The position numbers were made by a program, and so were the translations under genes. The notes under the pieces are model-generated. The model ran no database searches. It was given only the letters and a program-made list of their open reading frames with translations, and was not told where the DNA came from. A DNA stretch of 57,595 bases from Fictibacillus phosphorivorans (GTDB lineage Bacteria > Bacillota > Bacilli > Bacillales > Fictibacillaceae): contig NZ_LRFC01000004.1 of NCBI RefSeq assembly GCF_001619875.1, positions 1-57,595 of the forward strand. Reading direction: 5' to 3'. Below are positions 19,559 to 29,983 of the stretch, piece by piece. The first letter of the stretch is position 1. Every line of letters begins with the position of its first letter.

Positions 19559-19932
19559 TGAAAAAAGTTCATACAGAAGAAGCACCTGCAGCAATCGGTC
19601 CTTATTCTCAAGGAATGGTTATCGATCAACTTTTCTTTAGTTCAGGGCAGATTCCCCTTACAAAAGAAGGCGTTATGGTTGATGGTGATGTGAAAGAACA
19701 GACACATCAAGTGTTTCGCAATTTGCAAGCAGTCCTTAAAGAAGCGGGATCATCGCTTGACCAAGTTATTAAAGCTACAGTTTTTATCAGTGACATGAAT
19801 GAGTTTGCTGAGATTAATGAAGTGTACGGCCATTACTTCGGCGATCATAAGCCAGCAAGATCTTGTGTAGAAGTCGCTCGTCTTCCAAAAGATGCAAAAG
19901 TAGAAATAGAAGTGATTGCACTTACAAAATAA
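19555..19932 (+). CDS. ridA: RidA family deaminase (YabJ)
   Basis: This 125-residue RidA/YjgF protein (124 if ATG 19558 is used) removes reactive enamine/imine intermediates. It shows [15 protein letters not shown] near residues 5-19, [27 protein letters not shown] and the arginine in [20 protein letters not shown]. It overlaps the purR stop by 4 bases (GGAGGT at 19543-19548), so the two are translationally coupled. Confidence 0.95.
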   Translation: MMKKVHTEEAPAAIGPYSQGMVIDQLFFSSGQIPLTKEGVMVDGDVKEQTHQVFRNLQAVLKEAGSSLDQVIKATVFISDMNEFAEINEVYGHYFGDHKPARSCVEVARLPKDAKVEIEVIALTK

Positions 19933-19958
19933 GTCCCTTTATGGGGCTTATTTTTTTC
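19930..19958 (+). terminator. ridA terminator
   Basis: AAGTCCC / GGGGCTT stem-loop with a T7 tail, starting in the ridA stop codon. Confidence 0.75.
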
Positions 19959-19973
19959 GAACTTTTTGAAAGC

Positions 19974-20021
19974 AGTTGATTTCCTCCCGCAGGAGTCTCG
20001 CACCTTCCGCTCCAATAACTT
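19974..20021 (-). repeat. Internally deleted palindromic element, copy B
   Basis: The 5' end GTTGATTTCC joins directly to the distal part of the reverse-oriented element (CCCGCAGGAGTCTCGCACC), with about 80 bp of the middle missing. Confidence 0.7.
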
Positions 20022-20223
20022 GTCAATGATGTAGGAATTTGAAAGTGACTTCTTTTAAAAGGCAGTTATTAATTTGTTGTATAGGAAAGCCATTGATTTC
20101 TCCCGGCTGCTTTACTAAACAAACAACATGCGGTGCATACAATTACATAAATAACGATCTATTAAAAAGGCTTTTTTCTAAATATGTTGCTTCCGACTTC
20201 ATTTTTTATTATCTTCTATGCCT

Positions 20224-20352
20224 GTTGATTGGAGTGCAGGGTACGAGACTCCTGTGGGACAGGCGGGCAGGTGAGACACTTAAAAGTGAAACGTTAAGAA
20301 TGTGGCTCACCGCCTGCCCCACGGAAAGCGAGTACCTGGAACGGAAGTCAAC
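20224..20352 (+). repeat. Interspersed palindromic element, copy C
   Basis: A complete copy of the subtype with ACTTAAAAGTGAAACG in the centre and CTGCCCC near the 3' side. Ends GTTGATT and AGTCAAC pair. It lies in the 585-bp ridA-spoVG gap about 100 bp upstream of the spoVG promoter. No gene is seen in this gap. Confidence 0.85.
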
Positions 20353-20448
20353 TACCCCAACAACAACAACAAAGCCCTGCTAAATCAAGCTTTCTAATCA
20401 ATTGGCAAACCACGTCACAAATTTTTTAAAAATTTTTATTATTCAAAG

Positions 20449-20474
20449 AAGGATTTTGTAAAATGCTGAAGAAT
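20449..20474 (+). promoter_or_regulatory. Sigma-H promoter of spoVG
   Basis: AAGGATTTT (20449-20457) and GAAGAAT (20468-20474), with 11 bp between AGGATTT and GAAGAAT, match the sigma-H consensus. The block just upstream (about 20420-20445) is almost entirely A and T, as in B. subtilis, where AbrB binds. Confidence 0.8.
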
Positions 20475-20517
20475 TGTAGTATTACGTTCTTATTTTGGAA
20501 AAAGGTGGTGTTTGTGA

Positions 20518-20808
20518 ATGGAAGTGACTGACGTAAGATTACGCCGTGTAAATACAGAAGGCCGTATGAAAGCGATTGCCTCCATTACAATCGATCATGA
20601 ATTTGTTATTCATGATATTAGAGTAATTGATGGCAATAATGGAATGTTCGTAGCTATGCCAAGCAAACGAACACCAGATGGAGAGTTCCGTGATATCGCG
20701 CATCCGATCACGTCAAGTACGCGTGAGAAGATTCAAAATGCGGTATTAACAGAGTATCACCGTATGGGAGAAATGGAGTCAGCTTTAGAAGAAGCTGGGG
20801 CTTCTTAA
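20518..20808 (+). CDS. spoVG: RNA/DNA-binding septation regulator SpoVG
   Basis: This 96-residue protein of the SpoVG family ([24 protein letters not shown], then [23 protein letters not shown]) has the usual length. SpoVG influences asymmetric septation and cortex formation and binds nucleic acids in several Firmicutes. ATG 20518 has AAAGGTGGTG upstream. The sigma-H promoter and AT-rich upstream region point to conserved control by sigma-H and AbrB. Confidence 0.96.
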   Translation: MEVTDVRLRRVNTEGRMKAIASITIDHEFVIHDIRVIDGNNGMFVAMPSKRTPDGEFRDIAHPITSSTREKIQNAVLTEYHRMGEMESALEEAGAS

Positions 20809-20825
20809 TATCTCAATAAGAATTT

Positions 20826-20856
20826 AGAGCCTGGTCAAAACGATTAGGTTCTTTTT
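20826..20856 (+). terminator. spoVG terminator
   Basis: AGAGCCTGGTC / GATTAGGTTCT stem-loop followed by T5. Confidence 0.65.
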
Positions 20857-20972
20857 ATTTGCTCTTTTTTCCTCTTTATATAGAACCTTCCTGTATGAAC
20901 CCCGTTATTACTCGAATTTCCTTCGTTTTTTGGCCTAAATTTATCAAACCATTGACAATCCCTATCCACTTC

Positions 20973-21001
20973 TTGAAATGACTACGCGTTTAAGATATAT
21001 T
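20973..21001 (+). promoter_or_regulatory. glmU promoter
   Basis: TTGAAA (20973-20978), 17 bp, TATATT (20996-21001), about 45 bp before the glmU ATG. Confidence 0.6.
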
Positions 21002-21045
21002 CGTAATGGTATATTATGATTTAGGAAAATGGATGGAGGTTCACT

Positions 21046-22425
21046 ATGACAAATCGCTATGCGATCATTCTTGCTGCGGGTCAAGGAACAAGGATGAAAT
21101 CCAAATTATATAAAGTATTACATCCTGTTTGTGGTAAGCCGATGGTTCAACATGTTGTTGATCAGATCAGCTCTCTTCAAATGAAACAAATGGTGGCTGT
21201 TGTTGGCCATGGTGCTGAGAAGGTTCAGGAACAATTAGGCCGCGACATTCAATATGTGCTTCAAGAAGAGCAGCTCGGTACAGCACATGCTGTTATGCAG
21301 GCTGAAAACGCGCTAGCTAATGAAGAAGGAATCACACTTGTTGTTTGTGGTGATACGCCTCTTATTACTTCAGAAACGATGGAAAAGCTTATTGCTGAAC
21401 ATGAATCCCTAGGTGCCAAAGCTACAATTTTAACAGCTAAGCCTGAGGATCCTACAGGTTACGGCCGAATTATTCGTAACAGTGAAGGAACAGTAGAAAG
21501 AAATGTTGAGCACAAAGATGCATCAGAAGAAGAACGCCAAGTGACTGAGATCAATACAGGAACGTACTGCTTTGATAATAAAGCACTATTTGCAGCATTA
21601 AAGCAAGTAAACAACGATAATGTACAAGGTGAGTACTACTTGCCAGATGTTATAGAAATTCTTAAAAAAGCAGGCGAAGTTGTAGCTGCTTATCAAACAC
21701 CAGATTTTAATGAGACGCTTGGGGTAAACGATCGAGTGGCACTTTCGCAAGCAGAACGTTACATGAAAAAGCGCATCAACGAGCGTCACATGAGAAATGG
21801 TGTTACCCTGATCGATCCAGATCAAACGTATATTTCAGATGATGCTGAAATTGGAAGTGACACGGTTATCTACCCTGGCACTGTTATTTTAGGTCAAACA
21901 AAAATTGGTGAAGAAAACATCATCGGTCCTCAATCCGAAATTAAAGATAGCGTGATCGGAAATGGAAATACGATTCGTCAGTCTGTTGTTCATGACAGTG
22001 AGATTGGCGACGCTTCTGCAATTGGTCCGTTTGCACACATCCGTCCAAAGTCCGTTCTAGAGAACCAAGTTAAGATCGGTAACTTTGTTGAAGTGAAGAA
22101 GTCAGTGATGAGCACAGGAAGCAAAGCATCTCATCTAAGCTATATTGGCGACGCTGAGATCGGAAAAGATGTAAACTTAGGCTGCGGGTCTATCACCGTG
22201 AATTACGATGGTAAGAACAAATTCCTAACAAAAGTAGAAGATGGGGCATTTATCGGTTGCAACTCGAACTTAATTGCTCCTGTTACGGTTGGGAAAAATG
22301 CTTATGTTGCCGCAGGTTCCACGATTACGAACGATGTACCTGCTGAATCACTATCCATTGCAAGATCGCGTCAAACGGTAAAAGAAAATTATGTTCAAAA
22401 GTTAAACGAAAAGCAAAACCAATAA
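21046..22425 (+). CDS. glmU: Bifunctional GlcNAc-1-P uridyltransferase / GlcN-1-P acetyltransferase
   Basis: This 459-residue enzyme makes UDP-GlcNAc for peptidoglycan and teichoic acid. The N-terminal nucleotidyltransferase (about 1-230) has the signature [11 protein letters not shown]. The C-terminal half is a left-handed beta-helix acetyltransferase with hexapeptide repeats (for example [21 protein letters not shown]) and NYDGKNK near 385. Length and domain order are standard. It lies upstream of prs with an 18-30-bp gap. Confidence 0.96.
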   Translation: MTNRYAIILAAGQGTRMKSKLYKVLHPVCGKPMVQHVVDQISSLQMKQMVAVVGHGAEKVQEQLGRDIQYVLQEEQLGTAHAVMQAENALANEEGITLVVCGDTPLITSETMEKLIAEHESLGAKATILTAKPEDPTGYGRIIRNSEGTVERNVEHKDASEEERQVTEINTGTYCFDNKALFAALKQVNNDNVQGEYYLPDVIEILKKAGEVVAAYQTPDFNETLGVNDRVALSQAERYMKKRINERHMRNGVTLIDPDQTYISDDAEIGSDTVIYPGTVILGQTKIGEENIIGPQSEIKDSVIGNGNTIRQSVVHDSEIGDASAIGPFAHIRPKSVLENQVKIGNFVEVKKSVMSTGSKASHLSYIGDAEIGKDVNLGCGSITVNYDGKNKFLTKVEDGAFIGCNSNLIAPVTVGKNAYVAAGSTITNDVPAESLSIARSRQTVKENYVQKLNEKQNQ

Positions 22426-22455
22426 TTTTATGAGTGGGGAAGGATGGAGCCATCA

Positions 22456-23406
22456 ATGAGTACGTATGTAGATCCTACATTGAAAGTTTTCACGTTAAAT
22501 TCTAATAAAGAATTATCAAAGGAGATTGCTCAGCATATTGGAATTGAACTTGGAGAAAGTTCAGTAACAAAGTTTAGTGACGGGGAAATTCAAATTAATA
22601 TTGAAGAAAGTATTCGCGGTTGTGAAGTTTACGTTATTCAATCCACGAGCGACCCTGTTAACCAGCACTTGATGGAACTATTAATCATGATTGATGCTCT
22701 TAAACGTGCATCTGCAAAAACAATTAACGTTGTAATGCCTTATTATGGCTATGCTCGTCAGGACCGTAAAGCTCGTGCCCGTGAACCGATCACAGCTAAA
22801 CTTGTAGCTAACTTGCTTGAAACTGCTGGAGCAACACGTGTTATTGCTATCGATCTTCATGCAACTCAAATTCAAGGCTTCTTCGACATCCCGGTTGATC
22901 AATTACTTGGTGTGCCGATCTTGGCAAATTATTTTGCAAATAAAGAACTAGATGATATCGTAATTGTCTCCCCAGATCATGGCGGTGTTACAAGAGCACG
23001 TAAGATGGCTGATCGCCTAAAAGCACCAATTGCTATTATCGATAAACGCCGACCGCGACCAAACGTTTCTGAAGTTATGAATATCGTTGGTAACATTGAA
23101 GGGAAAACCGCAATCCTGATCGATGATATTATCGATACGGCTGGTACGATTACATTAGCGGCTAATGCGCTTATTGAGAACGGCGCTAAAGAAGTGTATG
23201 CATGCTGTACACACCCTGTACTTTCAGGACCTGCTATGGATAGAATCCAAAACTCTTCAATAAAAGAGCTTGTTGTTACAAACACAATTGTTCTTCCAGA
23301 AGAAAAGAAGATAGATAAAGTGACTCAACTATCTGTAGCTCCTTTATTAGGAGAAGCAATCATTCGTGTACACGAACAGTTATCAGTTTCTAAATTGTTT
23401 GATTAA
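22456..23406 (+). CDS. prs: Ribose-phosphate pyrophosphokinase
   Basis: This 316-residue PRPP synthase makes the precursor of purines, pyrimidines, His and Trp. It shows [15 protein letters not shown] near 45-60, [17 protein letters not shown] near 95, the PRPP-site segment [14 protein letters not shown] near 217, and a [10 protein letters not shown] block. ATG 22456 is preferred over 22444 because GGAAGGA ends just before the latter, leaving no Shine-Dalgarno spacing there. It also sets PRPP, the effector of PurR encoded nearby. Confidence 0.96.
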   Translation: MSTYVDPTLKVFTLNSNKELSKEIAQHIGIELGESSVTKFSDGEIQINIEESIRGCEVYVIQSTSDPVNQHLMELLIMIDALKRASAKTINVVMPYYGYARQDRKARAREPITAKLVANLLETAGATRVIAIDLHATQIQGFFDIPVDQLLGVPILANYFANKELDDIVIVSPDHGGVTRARKMADRLKAPIAIIDKRRPRPNVSEVMNIVGNIEGKTAILIDDIIDTAGTITLAANALIENGAKEVYACCTHPVLSGPAMDRIQNSSIKELVVTNTIVLPEEKKIDKVTQLSVAPLLGEAIIRVHEQLSVSKLFD

Positions 23407-23428
23407 GATTTAAACTGCTTTTGGAAGT

Positions 23429-23553
23429 GTTGATTTCCGTTCCAGGTGCTTCGCTTTCCGCGGGGCAGGCTGTGAGCCACATTCGAGCGTTTCACTTTTA
23501 AGTGTCTCACATGCCTACCTGTCCCGCAGGAGTCTTGCACCTTCCACTCAACT
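23429..23553 (-). repeat. Interspersed palindromic element, copy D
   Basis: A reverse-oriented full copy (GTTGATTTCC to CACTCAAC) of the CTGCCCC/ACTTTTAAGTG subtype. It fills most of the 311-bp prs-ctc gap. Confidence 0.85.
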
Positions 23554-23651
23554 TTTCAAGGATGAGAATGTAGCAATCTTCTAAAGTAACCATATTGAAT
23601 TACAGAAAAGTACTAAAAAGATTTGCTTGCTAAATCGATTTCTAACTTTGG

Positions 23652-23677
23652 GTTTTAAAATCTTTCAGTTCGGGTAA
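23652..23677 (+). promoter_or_regulatory. Sigma-B promoter of ctc
   Basis: GTTTTA (23652-23657), 14 bp, GGGTAA (23672-23677), compared with consensus GTTTAA-N12-15-GGGWAW: one mismatch. B. subtilis ctc is the classic sigma-B reporter gene. Confidence 0.7.
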
Positions 23678-23717
23678 TGCTTTAAAGAGACTCGAAATAG
23701 GAAAGGTGGATCTCATT

Positions 23718-24380
23718 ATGGCAACGAATCTAACAGTCGAAAAAAGAAATACTGACAAACGTTCAACGTTATCGGAATTAAGGAACAAAGGTCATTTTCC
23801 AGCGAACCTTTATGGATATGGAACAAATTCTGTAGCTCTTTCTGTTGAGGAGCCAGAATTCATTAAAGTTTACAGAGAAGTAGGAAAGAACGGTGTACTT
23901 AAATTAAAAGTTGATGGAAAAGACTATTCTGTTATGGTGCAGGATATGCAAGTTCATCCTTTGAAAAATTCTATTACACACGTAGATTTCCTTGCTATTG
24001 ACTTAAATAAAGAAACCGAAGCGGAAGTGCCAGTTGTACTGACAGGTGAGTCTGTTGGTGTCAAAGAAGGCGGAGTGCTGCAGCGCGTACTGGCAACAGT
24101 CAACGTAAAAGCTCTCCCATCCGATTTCCCAGAACAGCTCGAAGCTTCTGTTGAAGCCTTAAATATAGGTGATTCCTTATCTGTTAAGGATCTACCGACA
24201 GGCAATAAATATGAAATTCTTCATGAAGAAGACGAAGTGGTTGCGAGTGTAACTCCTCCAAAACTTCAAGATGAAGAAACAGATCCTGATACAGAAGAAG
24301 CAGACCAAGAAGGAGATGCTCCAGAGTCCTCTGAATCTGTTGCTGATGACAGTCAGGAAGAAGAGAAGAAAGACGAATAG
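23718..24380 (+). CDS. ctc: General stress protein Ctc (ribosomal protein bL25 family)
   Basis: This 220-residue two-domain CTC-type bL25 protein has an N-terminal 5S rRNA-binding domain (about 1-92), and a C-terminal TL5-like domain (about 95-180) with a long acidic tail (about 190-220). It binds 5S rRNA in the ribosome, particularly under stress. ATG 23718 has AAAGGTGG upstream. The sigma-B promoter supports stress induction. Confidence 0.93.
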   Translation: MATNLTVEKRNTDKRSTLSELRNKGHFPANLYGYGTNSVALSVEEPEFIKVYREVGKNGVLKLKVDGKDYSVMVQDMQVHPLKNSITHVDFLAIDLNKETEAEVPVVLTGESVGVKEGGVLQRVLATVNVKALPSDFPEQLEASVEALNIGDSLSVKDLPTGNKYEILHEEDEVVASVTPPKLQDEETDPDTEEADQEGDAPESSESVADDSQEEEKKDE

Positions 24381-24393
24381 AATAATGAATATG

Positions 24394-24420
24394 AAACGCA
24401 GCAGCTGCTGCGTTTTTATT
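24394..24420 (+). terminator. ctc terminator
   Basis: Perfect palindrome built on GCAGCAGCTGCTGC with a T5 tail. Confidence 0.75.
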
Positions 24421-24479
24421 CTGTTATCCTAATTGTTGTATAATGTTCGTAAGACAATTAAAGGTTAGGTGAACGTAAA

Positions 24480-25040
24480 GTGAAATTGTTTATCGGGCTC
24501 GGGAATCCTGGCTCTCGTTTTGATGGAACCCGGCATAATATAGGATTTGAAGTAATCGACAAACTCTCCGATTCCTTAAACATCCCCATGCAGCAAACAA
24601 AATTTAAAGGGTTATACGGAACAGGAAATGTTGCCGGAGAAAAAGTATTTCTTTTAAAACCCTTAACGTATATGAATTTATCAGGTGAGTGCGTGGGACC
24701 GTTTATGGATTATTTTCAAATTCCATTAGAAGACATGGTAGTAGTTTATGATGATCTTGATACGATTCCAGGGAAACTGAGACTTCGAACGAAAGGAAGT
24801 GCTGGCGGACACAATGGGATTCGATCGATGATAGCTCATCTTGGCACACAGGAGTTTAAGAGAATTCGCTTCGGCATCGGCCGCCCTACAAATCAGCAGC
24901 CAGTACCTGACTTTGTTTTAAATCGCTTTTCTAAAGAGGAGCAAATTGATGTTGAAAGTGGTATTGACCGATCTGTAAAAGCGTGTGAAGCTTTTATAGA
25001 AACGTCGTTTGATAAAGTGATGAATAAGTTTAACGGGTAA
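24480..25040 (+). CDS. pth: Peptidyl-tRNA hydrolase (SpoVC)
   Basis: This 186-residue enzyme frees tRNA from stalled peptides. Landmarks are [20 protein letters not shown] with the catalytic His near residue 20, [10 protein letters not shown], and [27 protein letters not shown] 24480 is the start that gives [11 protein letters not shown]. It was named spoVC in B. subtilis from a conditional sporulation mutant. It is followed by fin after 64 bp. Confidence 0.95.
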   Translation: MKLFIGLGNPGSRFDGTRHNIGFEVIDKLSDSLNIPMQQTKFKGLYGTGNVAGEKVFLLKPLTYMNLSGECVGPFMDYFQIPLEDMVVVYDDLDTIPGKLRLRTKGSAGGHNGIRSMIAHLGTQEFKRIRFGIGRPTNQQPVPDFVLNRFSKEEQIDVESGIDRSVKACEAFIETSFDKVMNKFNG

Positions 25041-25104
25041 AGAATAGATTACACATGTTCCGCTCATAATGGTTAGTATAATGCTAACCGAAAGGGGACC
25101 GTAC

Positions 25105-25335
25105 ATGGCTATTCATTACCGGTGCAGGCATTGTAAAACACATGTGGGCACGATTGATCACCACACTGTGAATGCGGCACATCTTGGGTTTGAAACATTA
25201 AGTAGTGAAGAACGGCAGGAATTGCTCTCCTATAAAGAGAATGGAGATATAGAAGTTACAACAACATGTGAGGATTGTCAGGATACTTTAGAACGTTATC
25301 CTGAGTATCATACGCTGAAATCCTTTATTCAATAA
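25105..25335 (+). CDS. fin: Anti-sigma-F factor Fin
   Basis: This 76-residue zinc-ribbon protein has CRHC at 7-10 and CEDC near 52-55, matching the Fin (YabK) family. In B. subtilis Fin acts in the forespore to lower sigma-F activity so sigma-G can take over. ATG 25105 has GAAAGGGG 8 bases upstream, and homologues start MALHY. A short inverted repeat, GGTTAG / CTAACC (25071-25089), lies in the leader around a TATAAT-like sequence. No clean sigma-F or sigma-G promoter was found. Confidence 0.9.
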   Translation: MAIHYRCRHCKTHVGTIDHHTVNAAHLGFETLSSEERQELLSYKENGDIEVTTTCEDCQDTLERYPEYHTLKSFIQ

Positions 25336-25346
25336 AATAAGGTAAT

Positions 25347-25386
25347 GCTTTGGCCATAGCCTACTACGCGGGCCAAAGCCTTTTTC
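25347..25386 (+). terminator. fin terminator
   Basis: GCTTTGGCC / GGCCAAAGC stem with a 20-base loop and T5. Confidence 0.75.
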
Positions 25387-25433
25387 TGTTTAAAATAGGG
25401 TGTTAATGTAACCCTTTGTTGTTCTTGAAAGTC

Positions 25434-25562
25434 GTTGATTTGCGTTTCAGATGCTCGCTTTCCGGGGGGCGTGCGGTGAGCCTCCTCTGCGCTTTGCGCC
25501 GTAGGAGTCTCACCTGGCATACTGATCCCCCAGGAGTCTCGCATCTTACGCTTCAATCAACT
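25434..25562 (-). repeat. Interspersed palindromic element, copy E
   Basis: A reverse-oriented full copy of the CCCCCC subtype (centre with GCGCTTTGCGCC). It occupies the 339-bp fin-mfd gap. Confidence 0.85.
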
Positions 25563-25674
25563 TGCCAAGAAGAGTTTTCCAAAACATAACCCACAAGCTA
25601 CAATCTTTTCGGTAACTGACCCGAATGACTATTATAGAAATATTGACTAGTTCTTGTGAGAGGGGGAGTAAGAC

Positions 25675-28600
25675 ATGCTTGGATTGAAAAAATATTTTAG
25701 CCAGGGAGAAGACTTTAAATCCATTTTGGATGGCATAAATGGAGGACTCAAAGAACAGTTAGTAGCTGGTTTGTCTGGTTCTGCCCGGACCATGCTTATT
25801 AGCAGTCTTCACGAGAATACGGGTAAACCGCTGCTGGTTGTAACCCATAATTTATTTCAAGCACAAAAACTATATGAAGATCTAACTTCTCTTTTATCTG
25901 AAGATGAAGTTTATTTATATCCTGTTAATGATCTAATATCGTCAGAGATGGCAATCTCGAGTCCTGAGCTGAAAAGCCAAAGGATTGAAGCACTTAACTA
26001 TTTAAGCCAATCTTCTAATGGTGTCATTATTACACCTGTAGCGGGATTAAGAAGATATCTGCCGCCGGTAGACCTTTGGAAACAATCTGGATTATCTTTT
26101 AAAATGGGTGAAGATATTGATCCTGATCAAGTTTTAAACAAGCTCGTTGCAATGGGTTATGAAAGAACATCAATGGTACAAACACCAGGTGAATTCAGTG
26201 TTCGCGGAGGAATTATTGATATTTATCCACTGACAGAAAAAAATCCACTTCGCATTGAGCTTTTTGACACAGAAATTGATTCTATACGTTACTTTGAAGC
26301 AGAAACACAGCGTTCACAAGATAAAGTAGAGCAAATTTCCATTGCTCCGGCTGAAGAGCTCATCCTGTTTGAAGAGCACTACAACAAAGCCGCAGAGCGT
26401 ATTGACGCCAAGCTATCATCCACTTTGAAAAATATAAAAGATGATTCACTAAAAGAAACACTCGTTGAAAATATCAGTTATGAAATTGGGCGGCTGCGTG
26501 AACAACAGCAATTTCAAAGCATGTATAAATACGCTTCACTCTTTTATGACCAGCCCGCAAGTCTTCTGAACTACATAGCGTCTGACAGCTTGATTATTAT
26601 GGATGAGATCGGGCGAATTCAGGAAACGAGTCAGCAGCTGGACAAAGAGGAAGCAGAGTGGCAGACTGCACTTCTTGAGCATGGAGAGCTTGTTCAAAAT
26701 CTGGCTATTTCGCCTGACACCAGCCAGCTTCTTGGTGACAAAAAGGCGTTTCCTGTTATTTATTTATCTTTGTTCTTAAGGCATGTTCCGCACACACAAC
26801 CTCAAAACATTCTAAATGTTGAATGTAAGAGCATGCAGAACTTTCACGGTCAGATGAACGTTCTAAAAGGTGAGATGGACCGTTGGAAAAAGCTTGGATT
26901 TGCGATCGTTTTTGTTGCGATGAACAAAGAGCGGGCACAGCGGTTGGAAAGAGTGCTTGCCGATTATGAGATGGATGCAGGCATTATTGACAAAGACAAG
27001 GAGATTCAGCCAAGAACAAGTCAGATCTTGCTCGGGGATCTTGCCAGCGGATTTGAATCTGGCAAGCAAAAGCTTGTAGTCATTACAGAAGAAGAAGTAT
27101 TTACAAAAAAGGCAAAACGTCCTGCCAGAAAACAGAAAATGACTAACGCTGAACGGATTAAGAGCTATTCCGAACTAAAAGTAGGCGATTATGTCGTTCA
27201 CGTAAACCATGGTATTGGGAGATACTTAGGAATCGAAACGCTCGAGATCAAAGGTGTCCATAAAGATTACCTCCATATTAAATATTCCGGTAACGATAAG
27301 CTATACGTACCCGTAGAACAGATCGACCAAGTCCAAAAGTATGTTGGGTCTGAGGGCAAAGAACCTAAGATCTATACGCTTGGCGGAAGCGACTGGAAAA
27401 AAGTGAAAAGCAGAGTTAAATCTTCTGTTCAGGATATAGCGGATGACCTTATTAAGCTTTATGCTGAACGTGAAGCGAGCAGAGGCTATGCTTTCGCTGA
27501 AGATGGAGCGGAACAGAGTGAGTTTGAAGGAAGTTTTCCATACCAAGAAACGGATGATCAGCTTAGAGCGATCGACGAAATCAAGAAAGATATGGAAAGC
27601 ATTCGTCCGATGGACCGCCTTCTTTGTGGTGATGTTGGCTATGGAAAAACAGAAGTAGCGATACGTGCAGCGTTTAAGGCGATTATGGATGGAAAGCAAG
27701 TGGCTTTCCTTGTTCCGACTACGATTCTTGCACAGCAGCATTATGAAACGTTTCGTGAACGCTTTTCAGAGTTTCCGATTACCATTGGCAGTTTAAGTCG
27801 TTTTCGTTCAAAAAAGGAACAAAATGAAGTGCTTAAGGGGTTAAAAGCAGGTACTGTCGATATTGCGATCGGAACACACCGCTTGTTATCAAAAGATGTT
27901 CAGTACAAAGATCTGGGCTTGCTCATTATTGATGAAGAGCAGCGATTTGGTGTTACGCATAAAGAAAAGATCAAAACGCTAAAATCAAATGTAGATGTGC
28001 TTACATTAACCGCAACACCAATTCCGCGTACACTTCACATGTCGATGCTTGGTGTTCGGGATCTTTCGGTTATTGAGACACCGCCAGAAAATAGATTCCC
28101 TGTCCAGACGTATGTCATGGATTACAACGGTTCTTTCGTACGGGAAGCGATCGAGCGTGAAATGGGCCGCGGCGGACAAGTGTATTTTCTTTATAACCGT
28201 GTTGATTCCATTGAACGAATGGCTGAACAGATATCGATGCTCGTACCGGATTGCCGAGTCGCCTATGCACACGGGCAGATGTCTGAGAATGAACTTGAAA
28301 GCGTCATGCTCGAATTTCTAGAAGGAAATTTTGATGTATTGGTTTCAACAACCATTATTGAGACAGGCGTAGACATTCCGAATGTTAACACGCTTATCGT
28401 ATATGACGCGGATAAAATGGGACTCTCACAACTTTATCAGCTTAGAGGTCGGGTTGGTCGTTCTAATCGTGTGGCATATGCCTATTTCACGTATCAGCGT
28501 GATAAAGTTTTAACAGAAGTGGCGGAAAAACGACTTCAAGCCATAAAGGAGTTTACTGAATTAGGATCAGGATTTAAAATCGCAATGCGAGATCTATCGA

Positions 28601-29214
28601 TTCGCGGAGCAGGTAATCTCCTTGGAGCTCAGCAGCATGGATTCATCGACTCCGTTGGTTTTGATCTGTATTCACAGATGCTTGAAGAGGCCATTCAAGA
28701 ACGAAAAGGAACAAAACCAAAAGAAGTGGAAGAAGATGTTGATCTCAATATCGAGGTAGATGCGTATATTCCGTCGCACTATATTGCGGACGAAAAGCAA
28801 AAGATCGAGATGTACAAACATGTTCGTGCAGCAAAGGCCTTAAAAGACATTTCAGACCTGCAAGAAGAATTTATTGACCGTTTTGGTGATTATCCAGTAG
28901 AAGTGGAATGTCTCTTGCTAGTTGCAGGAATTAAACTTCGTGCGAAGCGTGAGGGCATTAAGTCGATCGAACAGAAGCAAGATACGATTAACATGTTATT
29001 AAATGAAAAAACAACAGCATCCGTGGATGGCGCCAAGATGTTTGAGATCGCGAATAAGATCGGCAGACACGTAAACCTTGGTATGCAGAACAACTTAATG
29101 AAAGTGGTCATAAACCGTAAACGGGTAAAAGATTTAGATCTGTTGAAGCAGATTGACCTTTTCCTAAAAGAGATCAAGCATGCTAGGAAAGAAAAGACAA
29201 CAAATACACCATAA
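25675..29214 (+). CDS. mfd: Transcription-repair coupling factor Mfd
   Basis: This 1179-residue superfamily 2 DNA translocase displaces stalled RNA polymerase and recruits UvrA. It has an N-terminal UvrB-like region (1-~350), the RNA-polymerase-interacting CarD-like domain near 490-560 ([21 protein letters not shown]), helicase motifs from about 640 (Walker [12 protein letters not shown], Walker [21 protein letters not shown]), the RecG-like TRG region and a C-terminal UvrA-masking domain. Length equals B. subtilis Mfd. ATG 25675 follows GAGAGGGGGAG. Confidence 0.97.
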   Translation: MLGLKKYFSQGEDFKSILDGINGGLKEQLVAGLSGSARTMLISSLHENTGKPLLVVTHNLFQAQKLYEDLTSLLSEDEVYLYPVNDLISSEMAISSPELKSQRIEALNYLSQSSNGVIITPVAGLRRYLPPVDLWKQSGLSFKMGEDIDPDQVLNKLVAMGYERTSMVQTPGEFSVRGGIIDIYPLTEKNPLRIELFDTEIDSIRYFEAETQRSQDKVEQISIAPAEELILFEEHYNKAAERIDAKLSSTLKNIKDDSLKETLVENISYEIGRLREQQQFQSMYKYASLFYDQPASLLNYIASDSLIIMDEIGRIQETSQQLDKEEAEWQTALLEHGELVQNLAISPDTSQLLGDKKAFPVIYLSLFLRHVPHTQPQNILNVECKSMQNFHGQMNVLKGEMDRWKKLGFAIVFVAMNKERAQRLERVLADYEMDAGIIDKDKEIQPRTSQILLGDLASGFESGKQKLVVITEEEVFTKKAKRPARKQKMTNAERIKSYSELKVGDYVVHVNHGIGRYLGIETLEIKGVHKDYLHIKYSGNDKLYVPVEQIDQVQKYVGSEGKEPKIYTLGGSDWKKVKSRVKSSVQDIADDLIKLYAEREASRGYAFAEDGAEQSEFEGSFPYQETDDQLRAIDEIKKDMESIRPMDRLLCGDVGYGKTEVAIRAAFKAIMDGKQVAFLVPTTILAQQHYETFRERFSEFPITIGSLSRFRSKKEQNEVLKGLKAGTVDIAIGTHRLLSKDVQYKDLGLLIIDEEQRFGVTHKEKIKTLKSNVDVLTLTATPIPRTLHMSMLGVRDLSVIETPPENRFPVQTYVMDYNGSFVREAIEREMGRGGQVYFLYNRVDSIERMAEQISMLVPDCRVAYAHGQMSENELESVMLEFLEGNFDVLVSTTIIETGVDIPNVNTLIVYDADKMGLSQLYQLRGRVGRSNRVAYAYFTYQRDKVLTEVAEKRLQAIKEFTELGSGFKIAMRDLSIRGAGNLLGAQQHGFIDSVGFDLYSQMLEEAIQERKGTKPKEVEEDVDLNIEVDAYIPSHYIADEKQKIEMYKHVRAAKALKDISDLQEEFIDRFGDYPVEVECLLLVAGIKLRAKREGIKSIEQKQDTINMLLNEKTTASVDGAKMFEIANKIGRHVNLGMQNNLMKVVINRKRVKDLDLLKQIDLFLKEIKHARKEKTTNTP

Positions 29215-29235
29215 AATATAATTACCTCTCAATCG

Positions 29236-29265
29236 TGAATAGAACAGCAGATGTAACAAATAATA
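29236..29265 (+). promoter_or_regulatory. Possible sigma-G promoter of spoVT
   Basis: TGAATA (29236-29241), 17 bp, AATAATA (29259-29265), against the sigma-G -10 CATACTA (5 of 7). spoVT is sigma-G dependent in B. subtilis. The -10 overlaps the left arm of the palindrome at 29250-29318. Confidence 0.45.
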
Positions 29266-29318
29266 AACCTAGAAAATGGAACATTCTTTCAGAGAAGGAA
29301 CCATTTTGTTGTTACATC
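29250..29318 (+). promoter_or_regulatory. Nested inverted repeat between mfd and spoVT
   Basis: Outer arms GATGTAACAA (29250-29259) and TTGTTACATC (29309-29318) are perfect. Inner arms AAAATGG and CCATTTT (about 29272-29307) enclose a short loop. It may terminate mfd transcripts, control spoVT, or both. Confidence 0.55.
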
Positions 29319-29355
29319 AGAGATATCATCATCCGAAAGAGAGGGCATTATCTAT

Positions 29356-29892
29356 ATGAAAGCCACAGGTATCGTTCGACGCATTGATGACCTTGGGCGC
29401 GTAGTTATTCCAAAGGAAATCCGCAGAACACTTCGGATTCGTGAGGGAGACCCGCTTGAGATTTTTGTAGACAGAGATGGAGAGGTCATTTTAAAGAAAT
29501 ACTCTCCGATTAATGAGCTAGGCGATTTTGCGAAAGAATACGCAGAAAGCCTTGCAGACAGTACAGGTCATGTTGTGTTAATTGCTGACCGTGATACATA
29601 TATTGCGGTAGCTGGCGGATCCAAGAAAGATTATCACAATAAAAGCATCGGTAAAGTAGTGGAATCATCCATGAGTGACCGGAAGACGCTGGTTGAAACC
29701 AACGGAACCGAAGCCGAGCTAATCGACGGGATCAAAGAAAATACATCTCATGTTATAGCACCAATCATTGCAGGCGGAGATCCAATTGGAGCAGTTGTCA
29801 TGGTTGGAAAAGAAGGAAAGAAGCTAACAGAACTTGAGCAGAAACTTGCTGAAACTGCTGCTGGATTTTTAGCCAGACAGATGGAGCAATAG
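29356..29892 (+). CDS. spoVT: Stage V sporulation regulator SpoVT
   Basis: This 178-residue protein has an N-terminal AbrB-type DNA-binding domain (1-50, KATGIVRRIDDLGRVVIPKEIRRTLRI), and a C-terminal GAF-like domain (about 56-178). It tunes sigma-G-dependent genes in the forespore. Its N-terminus resembles the AbrB encoded at 8705 but the C-terminal domain differs. It stands alone between mfd and yabM. Confidence 0.95.
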   Translation: MKATGIVRRIDDLGRVVIPKEIRRTLRIREGDPLEIFVDRDGEVILKKYSPINELGDFAKEYAESLADSTGHVVLIADRDTYIAVAGGSKKDYHNKSIGKVVESSMSDRKTLVETNGTEAELIDGIKENTSHVIAPIIAGGDPIGAVVMVGKEGKKLTELEQKLAETAAGFLARQMEQ

Positions 29893-29896
29893 AGGA

Positions 29897-29930
29897 GGAA
29901 GGGCTATTATGCTCTTTCTTTTTTTTATTT
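29897..29930 (+). terminator. spoVT terminator
   Basis: GGAAGGGC / GCTCTTTC imperfect stem followed by T8. Confidence 0.55.
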
Positions 29931-29983
29931 ATTGATTTAGTGATTGTAATTGCTTGGCGATAGGATGCTCACTTCCCTGACTA

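Noticed and set aside
20039-20383. 114-residue open frame between ridA and spoVG
   Set aside because: It runs through palindromic element copy C, has no family similarity and no convincing ribosome binding site; similar short frames over copies E, F and H are rejected for the same reason.
27443-27658. Frames inside mfd and other long genes on either strand
   Set aside because: They are shadows of well-supported genes with no ribosome binding sites or homology.
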